In this document: positions 34,146 through 46,950 of the stretch, in pieces
How positions within the stretch are numbered: the stretch's first letter is position 1
How the letters are laid out: every line of letters starts with the position of its first letter
Source: Camellia lanceoleosa
Taxonomy: Eukaryota > Streptophyta > Magnoliopsida > Ericales > Theaceae
Direction: 5' to 3'
DNA length: 64,000 nt
Assembly: GCA_025200525.1 (NCBI GenBank)
Contig: CM045758.1
Location: 192,484,463 to 192,548,462, forward strand
Made by a program: the position numbers and the translations under genes
Notes under the pieces: model-generated
The model's input: the letters and a program-made list of their open reading frames with translations, nothing else
The model's database searches: none
What the model was told of the DNA's origin: nothing

Positions 34146-37100
34146 TGTAGATGTCCCTGAACGTCTCGGGAGGGAATCCCGTTTTGTTCATTGGGCTTAC
34201 TACAGTTCAGGATTCAATGTCACGGTCCTGTATCTAATCTCGCAGAGTGCAATACAAGACCGATGAATTATCAAAGAGTCCAAATTTGACAAATCGTTTT
34301 TGAAAATAGATTTTTTTGAAAGAAGTGCCAAACATGGACTGCTTTGCCAGATACAAAGTTGCCACCTAAATATTTTATTTTGGGGGGGAATTTAGGAAAC
34401 CCTGACTCGTTGCCTAAGGCCACGTGTCCGTCATCACCAAAGTTGCTTTGGCTCGGAAACTTGGGTACGATTGGGGAAGGTCACTTCGTGAGCACCCCCG
34501 CTCGCCCGATCAAAGATCGGCCTTTACTAACCATGATATCGAGTTTTGAAAACAATATGAGCTCTTATTCCGGTTATTAGCCTAGAATTACTATGTGATG
34601 CGCACAGCATATAAGTATAGACTGGATTGCCTAATTTGGAACAAAGCATCGCATATCCATTTGTTTTTAAAATGGATTGAAGTTTGCTACTCGCCAGTAG
34701 GTTAAAACACGGGTTTCGACGAATTATTCCAACTCAAGCAACCCAACCTTCATCCACAGGCATTCAGGCAGTTATATTACATAAGCACATAGCCTCATGG
34801 TAAGTATGCTATCATGGCAGTCACTCACACGCATGCAAGGATGCTAAAGCATAAATACTTATCGAGTACTCCAAGCCAAAGAAAGAAGCTAATTAGAAAT
34901 CATGCATGAACCCTAACTATGCTGGAATGCTTAATGTAACACATGCAAAAATGCAACTGAGATAGGCTCGGCTATTCTAAAATGGCATATGAAATGCAAC
35001 AACTGATACACGTATTCAACTCGGAATTGAAATACAATGCAGTTAGTATGATACGCCGAGCCCGGTGCATGCAAGACAGATGAATGGATGCAAACATGCG
35101 AGTATAAGTATGCTAATTGAAACGTGCCCTAAAACTAACCATCATAAGCTGGTAAATAAAAGGGAGAAAGACGTGTGGTTGGAAGACATGCATCACACAC
35201 ACGCACACTTATTACAACATTGCCCTCTTGTAGAGGGTTCAAATAAATATTACACAACCAAAAATGAATAACTAATTATTACACAACACTAGCTAATTAA
35301 CAAATTAACTAAGAAAGCGAGTAAACTAACATGCAATGCTACATGAAGTAGACTGCCTCAGCTCTGTTCGGAATGATGAAAGATGCATGCATGCATGCAT
35401 GCTCGAGTCACCTTGTCGGGAAATTCATCGCGATGCCCCGATTTGCCTCTGTTTGCAATTGACCCCGGAACACTGTACACAACTCCATGGGAACTTGTAG
35501 GGATACTGCTGACCAATTTTTGCTGCTGGTTTCCGGTTTGCTGCAACAGAGAGCAAGAAAGGGGCATGGCAAAGTATTTTCAACATATGTATCACAACCA
35601 CTCTCTCCATCATTACATGAGCTTTAGGGAGTGTAGTCCTCGATCCTCGTGCCACCAATCATGCATCTCGATGCATGATGGCCGAGGAGTCGAATTGCAT
35701 GACTCAATGTGAAATGAATGCACAAATGGACACTTAAAGCCAACAACTCTATCATGGATAGTCAAGAGTGTCGGCAACCGGGAATTGAAGCACGTTTCGT
35801 CACTTTGAGTACGAAACGTCCCTCGTTTCCTGTGTTTGGACTAAACCCTACTCCAAACACTATGCAACAACTAGAATGGCATGGCATACAAACACAATGC
35901 AACAACTAGCATGCAATCCTAAATGAAATGCAACTAAGACACGCAAACATGCAAGGAGTGATATGCAAAGGTGCTACTAGCATGTGCAATGCTATGAACT
36001 ATCAATGGCATGCTCAATGCACATGACATAATATGGCATACACAATACAAGATGGACTTAAACCAATATGAGTAGACCTCAGCCACACTCAAATCAGTGG
36101 CCAAACATGATGAAATGAAGCAACAACACTCATGCAAACATGCCCAAATGTAAGGGACCAAAACTAAGGCACCAAGTGCAATTCTACCAAAGCATGGCAA
36201 GCATGTAATATAGCATACAAAAACACATTTTCCAGCTCTAAAATGGCATACGAAAGGGTCCCGAATCATGCAAACACCTCACACAATGCATGCTAGGCGG
36301 CTCAAATACCGAAACTAGTGAAGTGGATTACACTAAAGGTATGCAAAGAGATGCTCAAATGACCAAACTATCCCCAAATAGTCTCTATGCAAACCAAAAT
36401 AGTAGCAAATATGGACTAAAATGGTGGCTCAAAAGGCATGGAAATGAAACTCATGCAATGGTCCGAAAATGAGGCAAACAAGCACAACTCTCAAATGCAC
36501 TTAAGGAGTGGAAAACATGGGAACATGGCACAAGTATGAGGTCTAAAATAACATGCACAATGATGCCAAGACATGCAAACACCTCTATTCAAGCATGCAA
36601 GAGGCTATAAAACTCAAGGCTAGGCATGGATATTGAACTACAACCATGCATAGCATGCATCATTCAATCATGAGGCACAAAAATAGAGCTAAGGCAGTTC
36701 AAAACATGCACAAAATTAGGTTAAGGCATGGCCAAAAAGTGCTAGAATCAAGGGCCAAAACAACATGCAATACAAGCTAGTGAAGAGGGTTTACACTACA
36801 AGTATATTAAGCATTCAAGAGGCCACTAAACCAGAAAAAGTTAGAGGTATGACATGCCAAATAAAGCCCAAAAACTCACTGAAATATGGTCCATGCATGC
36901 AAGAATGAGATGCTCCTTTGATAGGCCATGAAGAAGGTTGTTCTACACATGCAAGAGGGACACCTAATATGGAAAAAACAGCTCTACACAGAGCTCATGT
37001 AGGTCCTAAAACTCACCAAAAATGGCCTGAAACATGGCTTGGAAGCATGCACACATGGGCTCCCTTGTTAGGCCAAATATGCTAGAAAATAAGACAAGGG

Positions 37101-38558
37101 GTGAGAGGGTCTCCCCTCTCTAATTTTGGCTCTCAAAAACACATAATAACCACTAAAAATCCTCTGGATTTCAGTGGTCAAAAGGGCCAACAAAGCTTAA
37201 CACAAAGGCCCTAATGCATGGCTCAAAACAAGGTGAAATGAAGCATGCAAGGGGGTAAATGACCCCCAACAACAAAATGACCTTAAACAAACATAAAAAG
37301 GACCTCAAAAAAAGACTTTTTCCAGTTGATGACAAAGCTCAAATATGCTTGCAAGTATGACTAAAAGATGGAGCAAAATAAAGCTTAAAAAAGGGAATAG
37401 TGTGTTACCCTTGAAGCTCAACAAGACAGCACAACTTTGGACCAAAAACATAGCCCTCAACCTCTGAAAACAAGCTCCAAGAACCTCCAAGCAAGGGTGG
37501 AAGTGTGTGGCTATGAAGTGGTGTGCAAAGGAGCCAAGAAACTCACTCTTTTTAAGCCTAAAAGGAGAGACAAAGAGAGATATATGGTGTATGCCTAAGA
37601 CCAATTTCTGAACCCTCTACAAGGAAGGGGAGGCCTTTCTTTATAGAGCAAAGGGCCCAAATCTTCTCTTAGAAGCCAAAAACCAAGGGCAAAGATCCTC
37701 CATACACGTGTATGGAGGATCCAGTTTGTGCCCTCCAGCTGGCACAACTGGCAACAACTCAGTGAGACAGAAATGATGGGAGCAGGCCGACCAGGTCAAA
37801 AGGTTCAAGTGGTCGGCCAGCCAGGTCAAAAAGGTCAACTTAACAAAAGGTGGTCGGCAACCCCATTTGGTGGTTTTCCAACTGAATGCAAGCTAGTGGT
37901 ATGGTAAGAGACTAGCAATTGTGGCCCAAAAATGAGGGAGACCAGCCTCCTATCAAGAAAATCGGCCGACGAAGAGAAAGGTGGTCTCCAAGAAGAAAAT
38001 GTGGTCTCCCACCCTAGTACCACCTTCTAAACAATGAAATAGGGTCCATGCCAAAAATGAACCAAGACGGATACAAAACGAGGGTTCAAGGGCCAAACCG
38101 CGCAGCCGGGTGTCCCGAAAACTGACTGTTAAGCAGCGAAAGTGACGTGCGACCACGAAGGTGGTCTCCCAGGCCACAGTGTCCCTCTAGAGAGAGGAAA
38201 CAAGGTTTGTGCCAAAAACCGGAGCAAACGGAGAAAGTTAAGCGGTCCCGAACCGAGGCGCACGGCTGACGGCTCCGAAAATCAGAAATTGGTCTCCAAA
38301 CGGGAACAGTGGTCTACGACCACGAATAGTAGCCTACGGCCACTGAGAGATGGTCTATGAGACCTCTCCCTCTCTTCGAGAAGAGAAAACAGAACCTGAT
38401 TCGCAAACCGAGACAAAGCACAAAAGAGTTTCGAAGTCCGGAGGCAAGGCTCTCAGCCAAGACTCCGAAACCTCAGAACGAGCACAACATGCGCAATCAC
38501 CGAGCGCTCAATCGATGACGTCTGAGTCTTAAGGTCGGTCAAAAATGGGGTGTCTTTA
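34146..38558. mobile_element. 4.4-kb solo LTR, probably Tat/Ogre-type gypsy
   Basis: The insert is located by comparing the two LTRs of the host element: AATTAGGTGRRTTAT is split here but continuous at 45311. The left flank ATTAT (34141-34145) and right flank GTTAT (38559-38563) are an imperfect 5-bp duplication. The edges are TGTAGATGTCCC and GGGGTGTCTTTA. There is no ORF of note, PBS or PPT. The words GTTGCCACC, GGAATTTAGGAAACCC and TCGGAAACTTGGGTACG resemble LTRs of large Tat/Ogre-like elements. That assignment is from memory of the family and is moderate. From about 35700 to 37250 the word ACATGCAA/ATGCATGC is very frequent. The last kilobase is GC-rich. Confidence 0.7.
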
Positions 38559-39893
38559 GTTATATTATATTTTGAGTTATCATAATATATTTTACATATA
38601 TTTTGAGTTACTATGATTTATTTTACACAATTTATATTTTATAAATTATATTAATATTTCAATTACGTTAATTATTTTTTGAACTCTATTTACTTAAAAT
38701 GAAACCTATAGATATATTTGTTTAAATTTCAGAAATTATTTGACAATGATTTTGTAAATAATTATTTTCTGTAAGTACTACCACGAGAGTCTCATGCCTT
38801 GGGAGACTTATATAATCATTGGCCTCTGTTTGGCTACTTTGTGGTCCTCTGTTTGTAATGGATCCATTAACTTTTGTTCTAATTGTCACTCTAGTGATCT
38901 TTGCTCTGATTGTTACTTTTATGACCTCTGTTCTATACCGTGATTATGGTTATTTATTTACATAATTTCTCTATTTCAGTTTCTCCCACCTTAAATAATT
39001 TGTTTATTCAAATTAAATTATGTTAATGTTTTAGTTGAAATAATTATCCATGGTAATTGTTGTATCCTTATGCCCACTGTATAATATTTCTCACTCTGCT
39101 ATGTGCTTATAGTTGTTAATCACTTTTAGGTGACGTGTCAAAACCAGTGCATGGGGTAGGCACAAGGCACTTTGTAGTCATAGTACAGCTCGAGTATTGC
39201 AATCAAATAGAAGCTCCAATGTACATGTTTTTGTTATACTTAAATGAAGATTTGGATACCCTTTTATTTTACTCCACTGGACTATTAATTTGTTATGATT
39301 TCAGTTATTATCTTATCGCAATCTTTGAACCTCCTGCACCTTTGGTCGTGACAAAATGGTATATAGGACACATAATTAAGGGTATGCATGATAAGTTTGT
39401 ATGATTTTGTACCAAATTTGATATAAACATAATAGGAAAACAAAAATGAATGGCGTCGGGTGTTGCTAGTGATGAGTAAGAAAGAATAAGTGTTGTGCAC
39501 TTTGTGTGTTTGGTCTACGTGTTTGGTCTGTACCTAGATAGAGAAAGAGGAAGAACATGCCAAAAAAAAAAAAAACCCATCACATAGGTTTCAAAAAAAG
39601 AAAAAGAAAAAAAAAGATTAATTGACGAGAGTGGATGGTAGGTATAGGAAAAGAAAAATGAAAGGTTTTCCGAAACTATTAGCTTTTAAGTTGCTCAAAA
39701 TCAGGTTTCGAGCATACATGAGGTAGGTCTCGACAAGAGGAGTCCAGACCTAGAAAGAACAGGCAAAGCGAAAGTTGGGTTGGATTACACGCACCGGTCA
39801 AATCTTTGCACGTAAAGTCAATTTGAAATTAGAAAGCCACGCGCGGCTAGAGATTGAAGATGACCATTTTGTAGCCAATCTAGATACTTTGAG

Positions 39894-39985
39894 TTTGGCT
39901 TATTGATTAAGGCGTATGGTGCTAACGATGTAGTCGGGAGTTCGAATCCTCTTAGCAATGTCCGAGGATTAAAATGTTTAGGTAG
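39894..39985 (+). repeat. tRNA-like sequence, possible SINE head
   Basis: TGGCTTATTGATTAAGG resembles an RNA polymerase III A box, and GAGTTCGAATCC about 50 bp later is a near-canonical B box. The flanks do not pair as an acceptor stem, so this is not a functional tRNA gene. A tRNA-derived SINE or tRNA relic is likely. The hairpin at 39996 follows directly. Confidence 0.5.
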
Positions 39986-39995
39986 ACATCATCAC

Positions 39996-40027
39996 AAAAT
40001 ATTCTGTTGGTATCAACAGAATATTTT
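39996..40027. repeat. Perfect 14-bp hairpin with GTAT loop
   Basis: AAAATATTCTGTTG and its exact reverse complement are separated by four bases. It lies just downstream of the tRNA-like sequence. Confidence 0.85.
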
Positions 40028-41751
40028 GAAAATTGCAATTTGATCCCTAAAGTTTTCAAAAATTACAATTCGGTCACGGGATTCCTAGAAATTTTCATTT
40101 TGGCCTCTGTAGTTGTGAAATCACAGTTTGGCCCCAAAAGTTTGGGAAACTTGCTCTTTTATATTTAAGGATAGAAATGATAGGTGGTTAGTCATGTGTT
40201 TGGCATTATAGTTTTGTGTGATCATACATACAGAAGCGGTATACATCTAGTAAGTAAGTAATAAATTGTGCATTCAAGAATTTGTACATATGAAGTATTA
40301 AGATTTAAACCTACAAGCCATAGGGAACTTTGATGATTATAAGAGGACAGAGAAGTGTTTGTTAAATAGCCTAAGCATTGGGTCTAAGAATTTAGAGCTG
40401 TTATTAAATTTTGATAATTAGGAGGAAACTGAGATGAGATGTTTAGTAAGTGTGGTATTGAGGCCAAGAGCTAAGAACTATTGAGTGAGGAAATTAGGAT
40501 TGTTAATTGGCATATTAGGGAGTACAAATATGATGATTTGTGAAAATATAGTATTATAGGAATTAACGGTTATTACGGAACTTCGACGGTGAAAAGAGGC
40601 TAGGATGTGTTTGTTTAATAAGTTTAGTGTTGAAGTGAAGAGCTATTGTGAAATCTATAATGCTATAAGGAAGACGTAATTTTTGACTTGCACATTGGGG
40701 AATATAATCATATTGATTCGTATGAATACGGTGTTATAAGGAAGTGATGAAAGCTACATGGTTACATGTGAAGTTAAGCTATGAGAACATTTTGGGAAGT
40801 TAAAATATCTGATGATCAATGAAGTGCATGGAACTATGGTGATTGGAGGCTAGGAAATTATTTGATATGAAGAAGGTATGTCGTTTTTTGAAGCGACCTA
40901 CTGTCTGAGCCATAGGGTCTCATACTTTTGTTGAGTGACCTTGAAAGTCTGATTGAAATCACGTTCGGCCGGCGTACCTTCACATCTGAAATTCTCGGTC
41001 AACTTCATGGAAATGAATTGGTTACCCTACCGATGACCTTGTATAAGTATTTGGCTTACGATTGAATATGTCGTGTTATGTTCTGAGCTAATTACTATTA
41101 CCCCAAGTATTATCCACCTTTGCCGTGTGACTTAAGGAAACGATGATGAGAAGTATAAATGAGGTGGAAGTTGTTGAATCTTTTTCGGAAAATTTCACAA
41201 AATAGAAGAAGTATTAGAAAATTTAATGAAACCTATGCAAACATGTCAAGGGAAACGGCAAAGATCAAAAGAAAAAGTTAAATGTGGAATTAACAATAGA
41301 ATAAAAGAAGATGTTTAGAAATTTTGTGGTACAACATGCAAACAATCCTAAGCAAAGTCGTAAAAAAATGAGCCTACCCCCAACATGTCCAACGTATTAA
41401 AAGCCACATAGATAGTTATGTCATTGACTTATGAGAGGATACTTTAATAGGACATCGAATGAGATATTGTCAAGAAAAAAAGAAAGAAAGAAAAAAAGAA
41501 TTGCAACAAGTTAATCAGATCAGATCAAAGATTGGTCCTTCATAAATAGGTAAGAAAAATATAAAAATAAATAAACATTGCTAGTCATTGAAAAAAGTCT
41601 TGAATTAGAATTGACACCCTTCTAAATATTTGAATTGATTGTAGGTAAATTTAGAACTCATCTACTAGAGCATTTGAAACCTGATATGAGATTGTTAAGA
41701 TAATTAGAATGAGATTGCTATAAGGAAATGATTTGTGAGTAAAATGTCTGT

Positions 41752-41810
41752 ATGTTAATGGATTCAGGTTCCATCCATTCATTTAAAGTCAATTGTTATA
41801 AGATGGTTGT
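41752..41810 (+). pseudogene. Aspartic protease scrap of the chromovirus relic
   Basis: LMDSGSIHSF corresponds to the LIDSGSTHSF active-site motif of gypsy proteases, including the catalytic Asp-Ser-Gly. The surrounding frame soon loses similarity. It shows that the internal region was once coding on the plus strand. Confidence 0.65.
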
Positions 41811-42444
41811 ATCATTGGGACTATTATTGTGTAAAACTGTTTCCTCGCTAGTCAAAAAATTATATTATTTGGGAACGTTGTACTATGAGTATGGCCCAAT
41901 ACCTTTGATATGGACCCTAGAATGTAATGTTGAATGTGAATGGATTTCGATCTATCAAGTGAATATGATTATACACCTAAGTGTGTCATTTTTGACTTCC
42001 GAGATTAAATAGTTATCTTGTAGAACCAATGGAGAAAATTTTTTCCTAGCAATTTGACTTGATTGTGGTTAGAAAATTTTTGGATTTAAATTTGTTATTG
42101 AAGTTGTATCACATACCCAACCTATTCTGAAAATTTCATATGAGATGTTGTAGGAGAGTACGTTGATTTGTTAAAGCTAAGTAAGATCATGAATTTCATT
42201 TGTCTATTTGGAGACATGGATTATTGGAAATATAAAGATTATTAGAAGATATGTGAATAACTAAATAAAAGTATATGTGATTGATAAGAGTAGTATGTTG
42301 GGATTAATATTTTTGTGGCTTAATATTATGAGGATCTTCGAGGTTTGCTATATTTTATTAAATAGCTTTTGATATGAATTAAGATGAATCACAATTTGGG
42401 TTATTAATCACTAAATGAAAATGAGCTAAACTCCTGTGATGAGA

Positions 42445-44553
42445 TATAACAATCTTGGTTTTTCCCTGGCCTTCATTGTGTTCCGAACTCGGGTTCCGTG
42501 ATTGAATATTGTATTCATGTCCTGTTTTTTCCCTTTGGCCCTTTGTACTTGTGTTTTAGAACTTGTTGGGCGTGTTTGGAACATGTTGGTTGTTGATTGG
42601 TTTAGATTATTGTTGCCTAGATTTTAGCCTCTTCGCTTGAGCGAGGCTTCTTGCGCTCGAGCGAGCCTTGTGTAATTGGCTTCTTTGCTTGAGTGAGGTT
42701 TGAGGGTCTTTAGGTTTTCCTCCTAGACACAATTTTTCTGGGAAGGGGAAGTTCTTCGCTTGAGTGAAGCTTCTTGCATTTGAGCGAGCCTGGTGAAATT
42801 GCTTCTTCGCTTAAGCGAGACTTCTTGCGCTCGAGCGTACGTGTGCGTCCGTGGAAGACCTGAAGCTTTGCATTGTGCGCCTGAGCGATGCTACTTGCGC
42901 TTGAGCGAGGTCACTTGTTGTGTCTGGTCGCTCGAGCGACAACTCCTTCGCTCGAGCGAGGACCTCGTATATCAGTTTGCAACAGCTCATTTTTACACAA
43001 AAAATTGAGATCTTTTTACCTCAAAACCCTAATCTGGTACCTTCTCTCTCTAAAATTCTCTCTCTCTCTCTCTCTCTCTACAAATACTCCTAGATCTAAG
43101 TATCTCTCAACCCTAATTCTTTTGTTAAAGTGTTGAAGCATCTCAAGGGCTTTCCTTTGATTCGAGTTAAACCGAATTTGGGGCATTTTTGAAGTTCTTC
43201 TTCTTCTTTTTTAGCTTCTACACTTGAGGTAGGGATATTCTACTCTTTGATATGGGTTTTAACCTAGGTATTTGTCATTTTGAATAAATGGGGGAAATTA
43301 GGAAGATTTAGGTCAAATTTGGTCTTGGGTATAATATTTGGTGAAAGGGGGAAAATTGCCCTAATTTGAATCAAATAAATTATTTTGTATAAATAATGAG
43401 ATTGATGTGGAAATATGAAATTGGAAGGGTATATAAATGAATGGTGTAGTTGGATTTGATAAATCACTCACCCATGGAAAGTTTGGCAAATTATCTGTTT
43501 GATAGATTTGTTTATCTGTTTAGAAATATCTGTTTTGGGCTATCGGTGGAGGATAGCTATGATTGTTGTAGAAACTGCATGAGGACTAGGTAAATTGAAA
43601 CTAGTCATATGAATTATGTCATTGAATATGATGGTTTGATTAAATTGTTAAATGTGTGAATTTTGATAGTCATTGTATATGATACGCTTTTAAATACATT
43701 GTATATGTATCGTTGTTTGGGAGGAGATAAGGGATGTACTTCATTGTTTGGGAGGACATAGGGGATGGACTCCATTGATAATTAAGTTGGTCAGAGTGTC
43801 CAGGGTGAAAGTCCCGAAATCTTATATGTATATATATATATGGATGCCGGTTCCCTCAAATGTGATTTTGTAAAATGGCAAGAAAATGGTAGTGTTTGAA
43901 TAATGGTTGTTATTGAAGTGTTAATAAATGAGTTGTAATCTCATTTTGAATTGTTTAGATTACAATAAACTATAACAATGAATTGACTTGGATAAATGAA
44001 TAAAAATGGATTGAGATATAGATGTTGATATTGATTGATTATGGAAAGGGTGTACGTTGGTTTGTAAGTATTGAACATTTATTTGATGCTGATATCTTAG
44101 TTAATTCTCATATATTGTTTTAGCATATCTCTACTGGGCTTTGGCTCACCCTACTTGGGAAATCATTTTCAGGTATAAGTGACATGCCACCTCCAAGGGC
44201 ATAGTTTGAGAGGACAGGGCTGAAGGCTCTATCTTTTTTTTTTTTTTTTTCGTTATTGTTATTATTATGTTTATATGTTTTCCTTTTAAGCCAAGGGCTT
44301 TAATTGTAAAAAGCTTTTGACTCTCTCTTTTGTTGTAGCCAAGTTATCTCTTGGAAAGATGTAAGCCTGTAGGACATTTATTTTGTTGTTATTAATTAGT
44401 GTTACATGTTGTAGTTTAAGAATGGATATTTATGAAAGTGTAATGTATACAATCTTTTTTGTAATCTAAACTCTGATGAATGAAAGTAATACATTTCATA
44501 TTATGCTTGTGAATCTCTTGGGTTGATTTATACCATATTTTGAGGGCATTACA
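42445..44553 (+). mobile_element. Solo LTR (2109 bp, TSD TGAGA)
   Basis: TGAGA is present at 42440-42444 and 44554-44558. The edges are TATAACAATC (TG changed to TA) and GGGCATTACA. There is no PBS, PPT or coding region. An island of CGCTCGAGCG-type repeats lies at about 42630-42970, as in the solo LTR at 25965-28481, and other short words are shared, so they look like related families. The strand is inferred from that comparison. Confidence 0.88.
42630..42970. repeat. Island of CGCTCGAGCG-type palindromes
   Basis: Exact copies occur at about 42655, 42827, 42929 and 42948, with many one- or two-base variants such as CGCTTGAGCGA. Most changes are C-to-T or G-to-A at CpG positions, as expected from methylated cytosine decay. 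Confidence 0.8.
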
Positions 44554-44668
44554 TGAGACAATCGAATGATGAGGAAATCAAATAATAAAGAAAGTTACTT
44601 GGGAAAAGTAAGGCCATATGATTAGTTTTTAGGAGCAAGTGCCTTAAGTTTGGAGGACCAAACTTTCT

Positions 44669-44680
44669 AAGAGGGAGAGA
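44669..44680 (+). other. Polypurine tract of the 33-46 kb element
   Basis: AAGAGGGAGAGA followed by T lies directly before the 3' LTR start TGTGACG at 44682. The bases before it (GTTTGGAGGACCAAAC) are shared with the Tekay-like element. Confidence 0.7.
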
Positions 44681-46065
44681 TTGTGACGATTCCGCCACGT
44701 ATAATATTTTACATTTCCTTAATTCTTATTCTAATTTAATTGTGGAATTCTGAATAAGGTAAAATTGACTAATTGAATTATTTTAATTTCGAGTATCGGA
44801 CCATATGAGAATTTAATTAAATATCCGATTCAGTTTAGTAAATTTGAAATTTTACTAATTGAGTCCGAATTGGAATTGATTAAGTTATAAAAAGAAAAAA
44901 AATAAATAAATACATAATAATAATAATAAATAAATAATAATGTAAATATATGAAATAATATATCTCATTACCTAAAGATATAATTTAATTTAGTTTTGGT
45001 TTATCAAAAATAAGATGAATATATTTTACTTAAGGGCCAAGTTAGCACAACAATTAATTGTGCAAATTGTTGGAGAAAGGAAAGCGGAGCCAGTTGGTCT
45101 ATCTAGTACCTAGGGGGGTTGGATCATTAATTGAGAGGCATCATTACAGGGTGATTCATCACCCAGGTCATGTAAATATATAGATATGAGGGGCTTTGTG
45201 AAGTAAGTAAGGAACAAAAGGAAAAAGAAAAGAAGGAAAAAAGAGAGAGGAGCAAGAGAAGAGTCTCAAATAGCTGGGAAAAATAGGAAGGAAATAGTAA
45301 GAATTGATAATTAGGTGAGTTATATTATACCTTGAGTCACCATAATATATTTTATATATGTTTTGAGTTACCATGATTTATTTTGCGCAATTTATATTTT
45401 ATAAATTATATTAATATTTTAATTACGTTAATTATTTTCTAAACTCTATTTGCTTAAAATGAAACCCATGGATATATTTGTTTAAATTTTAAAAATTATT
45501 TGACAATTATTTTCTGTAAGTACCACCATGGGAGTTTCATGCATTGGGGGACTTAAATAACAATTGGCCTTTGTTTGGCTACTTTGTGGTCCTCTGTTCT
45601 CATTGTCACTCTAGTGACCTCTGTTCTGTTCTGTTCTATACCGCGGTTATGATTATTTATTTACATAATTTCTGTATTTCAATTTCTGCCACTTTAAATA
45701 ATTTTTTTATTCAAATTAAGTTATGTTAATGTTTTAGTTGATATAATTATCCATCGTAATTTTTGTACCCTCATGCTTATTGTATAATATTTCTCACTTT
45801 GTCATGTGTTTGTAACTGTTAATCACTTTCAAGTGACGTGTCAAAACCAATGCATGGGGTAGGCATAAGGCACTTTGTAGTCATAGTACAGCTCAGGTAT
45901 TGTAATCGAATAGAAGTTCCAATGTACACATTTTTGTTATACTTAAATGAAGATTTGGGTACCCTTTTATTTTACTCCGCTGCACCATTAATTTGTTATG
46001 ATTTCAGTTATTATCTTATCGCGACGTCGGACCTTCGGGTACTGGGTTTGGGTCGTGACATCAAC

Positions 46066-46950
46066 TTTTGGATATATTACATTTTACCTCTTTATGTTTT
46101 ATTTTTTATTTTTTATTTTGATCTTTAAAATTTAGTTTTTCTTTTCTTTTTTCAAATTTACTTATGAGGACCTATTGGTAGTTTATCCTAACATATATTC
46201 TTTAACTCTTATTTTTATTTTTTGCTTCTTTCAAAAATTATTTAAATAACTAATAAAAATAATACTAACAAAAAAATGCTTAATTACCTCACTAACATGA
46301 AATCTCACCAACAAATTTATAAAATTTATTACTATAAAAATAAAGAATAAAAATAAAGGAAGAAAGGAAAAGAAAAAGGAAAAATTTATTACTGTAAAGA
46401 GGAAAAAAAATGCAAAAAAAGAAGAGAAAAAGGCCAAAGGAAAAAGTAGCTACATATCTTTTAACACTTTCTTTCCACTCTACCCAACAAAATGAAATAG
46501 ACTTGCCTTGTCTGTAGGTACTTTAGGGGTGTAAATTTGGCCTCGCCCATCCGGACTTAGGCCCGGGTTCGGGCTTGGGCCGGCCCATGTTGGCTCTCAT
46601 GGGCTCTTGCTAAAATTTGGGCCAGCCACGAGCCAGAAAATTAGGCCCAAGCCCAAGCGGTATTCGAGCCTCTGGCGAGCCTCGGGCCTAGACTGGGCTT
46701 GGACAAGCCTAAACATTTTTTTTTTCTATTTTTTCTACTAAAATTTTATTCTTTTCCACTAAAAAATGATATTGGGCCTCAGGCGAGCTAGGCTTTGAGT
46801 GGGCCGATGGGCTGGGTCAGGACCATGAGCCGGGTTAAGCTTCAAAATGATGGCCTAGGACTTAGGCCTAATCAAGTTGGGCCCACCTTGGGCCACGGGC
46901 CATTTTTACACTCTTAAGTACTCTACCTAACAAAATGAAATGTGGTGCAG
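46066..46950. other. Spacer between two LTR nests
   Basis: There is T-rich then A-rich sequence, with the foldback element at 46518-46921. No gene is visible. Confidence 0.5.
46518..46921. mobile_element. GC-rich foldback element with GGGTGTAAA ends
   Basis: The left end GTACTTTAGGGGTGTAAA and the right end (reverse complement GTACTTAAGAGTGTAAA) form an imperfect inverted repeat. The interior is full of GGGCY, GGCCC and GAGCC words. A 22-bp direct repeat (ACTCTACC(C/T)AACAAAATG and on) lies at 46477-46498 and 46920-46941. The class is unknown. Confidence 0.5.

Larger units (their letters stand above)
39354..42439 (+). other. Decayed internal region of the 33-46 kb element
   Basis: No long frame survives. 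Besides the PBS scrap at 39357 and the protease scrap at 41752, the stretch holds a tRNA-like sequence, a 14-bp hairpin and AT-rich sequence with many G residues. Confidence 0.55.
33282..46060 (+). mobile_element. Degenerate chromovirus-type LTR element with three nested insertions (TSD TCAAC)
   Basis: TCAAC occurs at 33277-33281 and 46061-46065. The 5' LTR spans 33282-39353 but is interrupted by a MITE (33416-33637) and a 4.4-kb LTR (34146-38558). Without these and one copy of the target site it is about 1.4 kb. The 3' LTR is 44682-46060 (1379 bp). The LTR sequences align over their whole length outside the insertions. The internal region (39354-44681) contains a damaged PBS at about 39357 (TGGTATATAG) and a protease scrap at 41752. 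A purine-rich tract AAGAGGGAGAGA lies just before the 3' LTR. The bases before the tract (GTTTGGAGGACCAAAC) also occur at the same place in the Tekay-like element, linking the two lineages. No intact gene remains. Confidence 0.9.

Noticed and set aside
39894..39985. Functional tRNA gene
   Set aside because: The A and B boxes are plausible, but no acceptor stem pairs and there is no poly-T terminator at the expected place.
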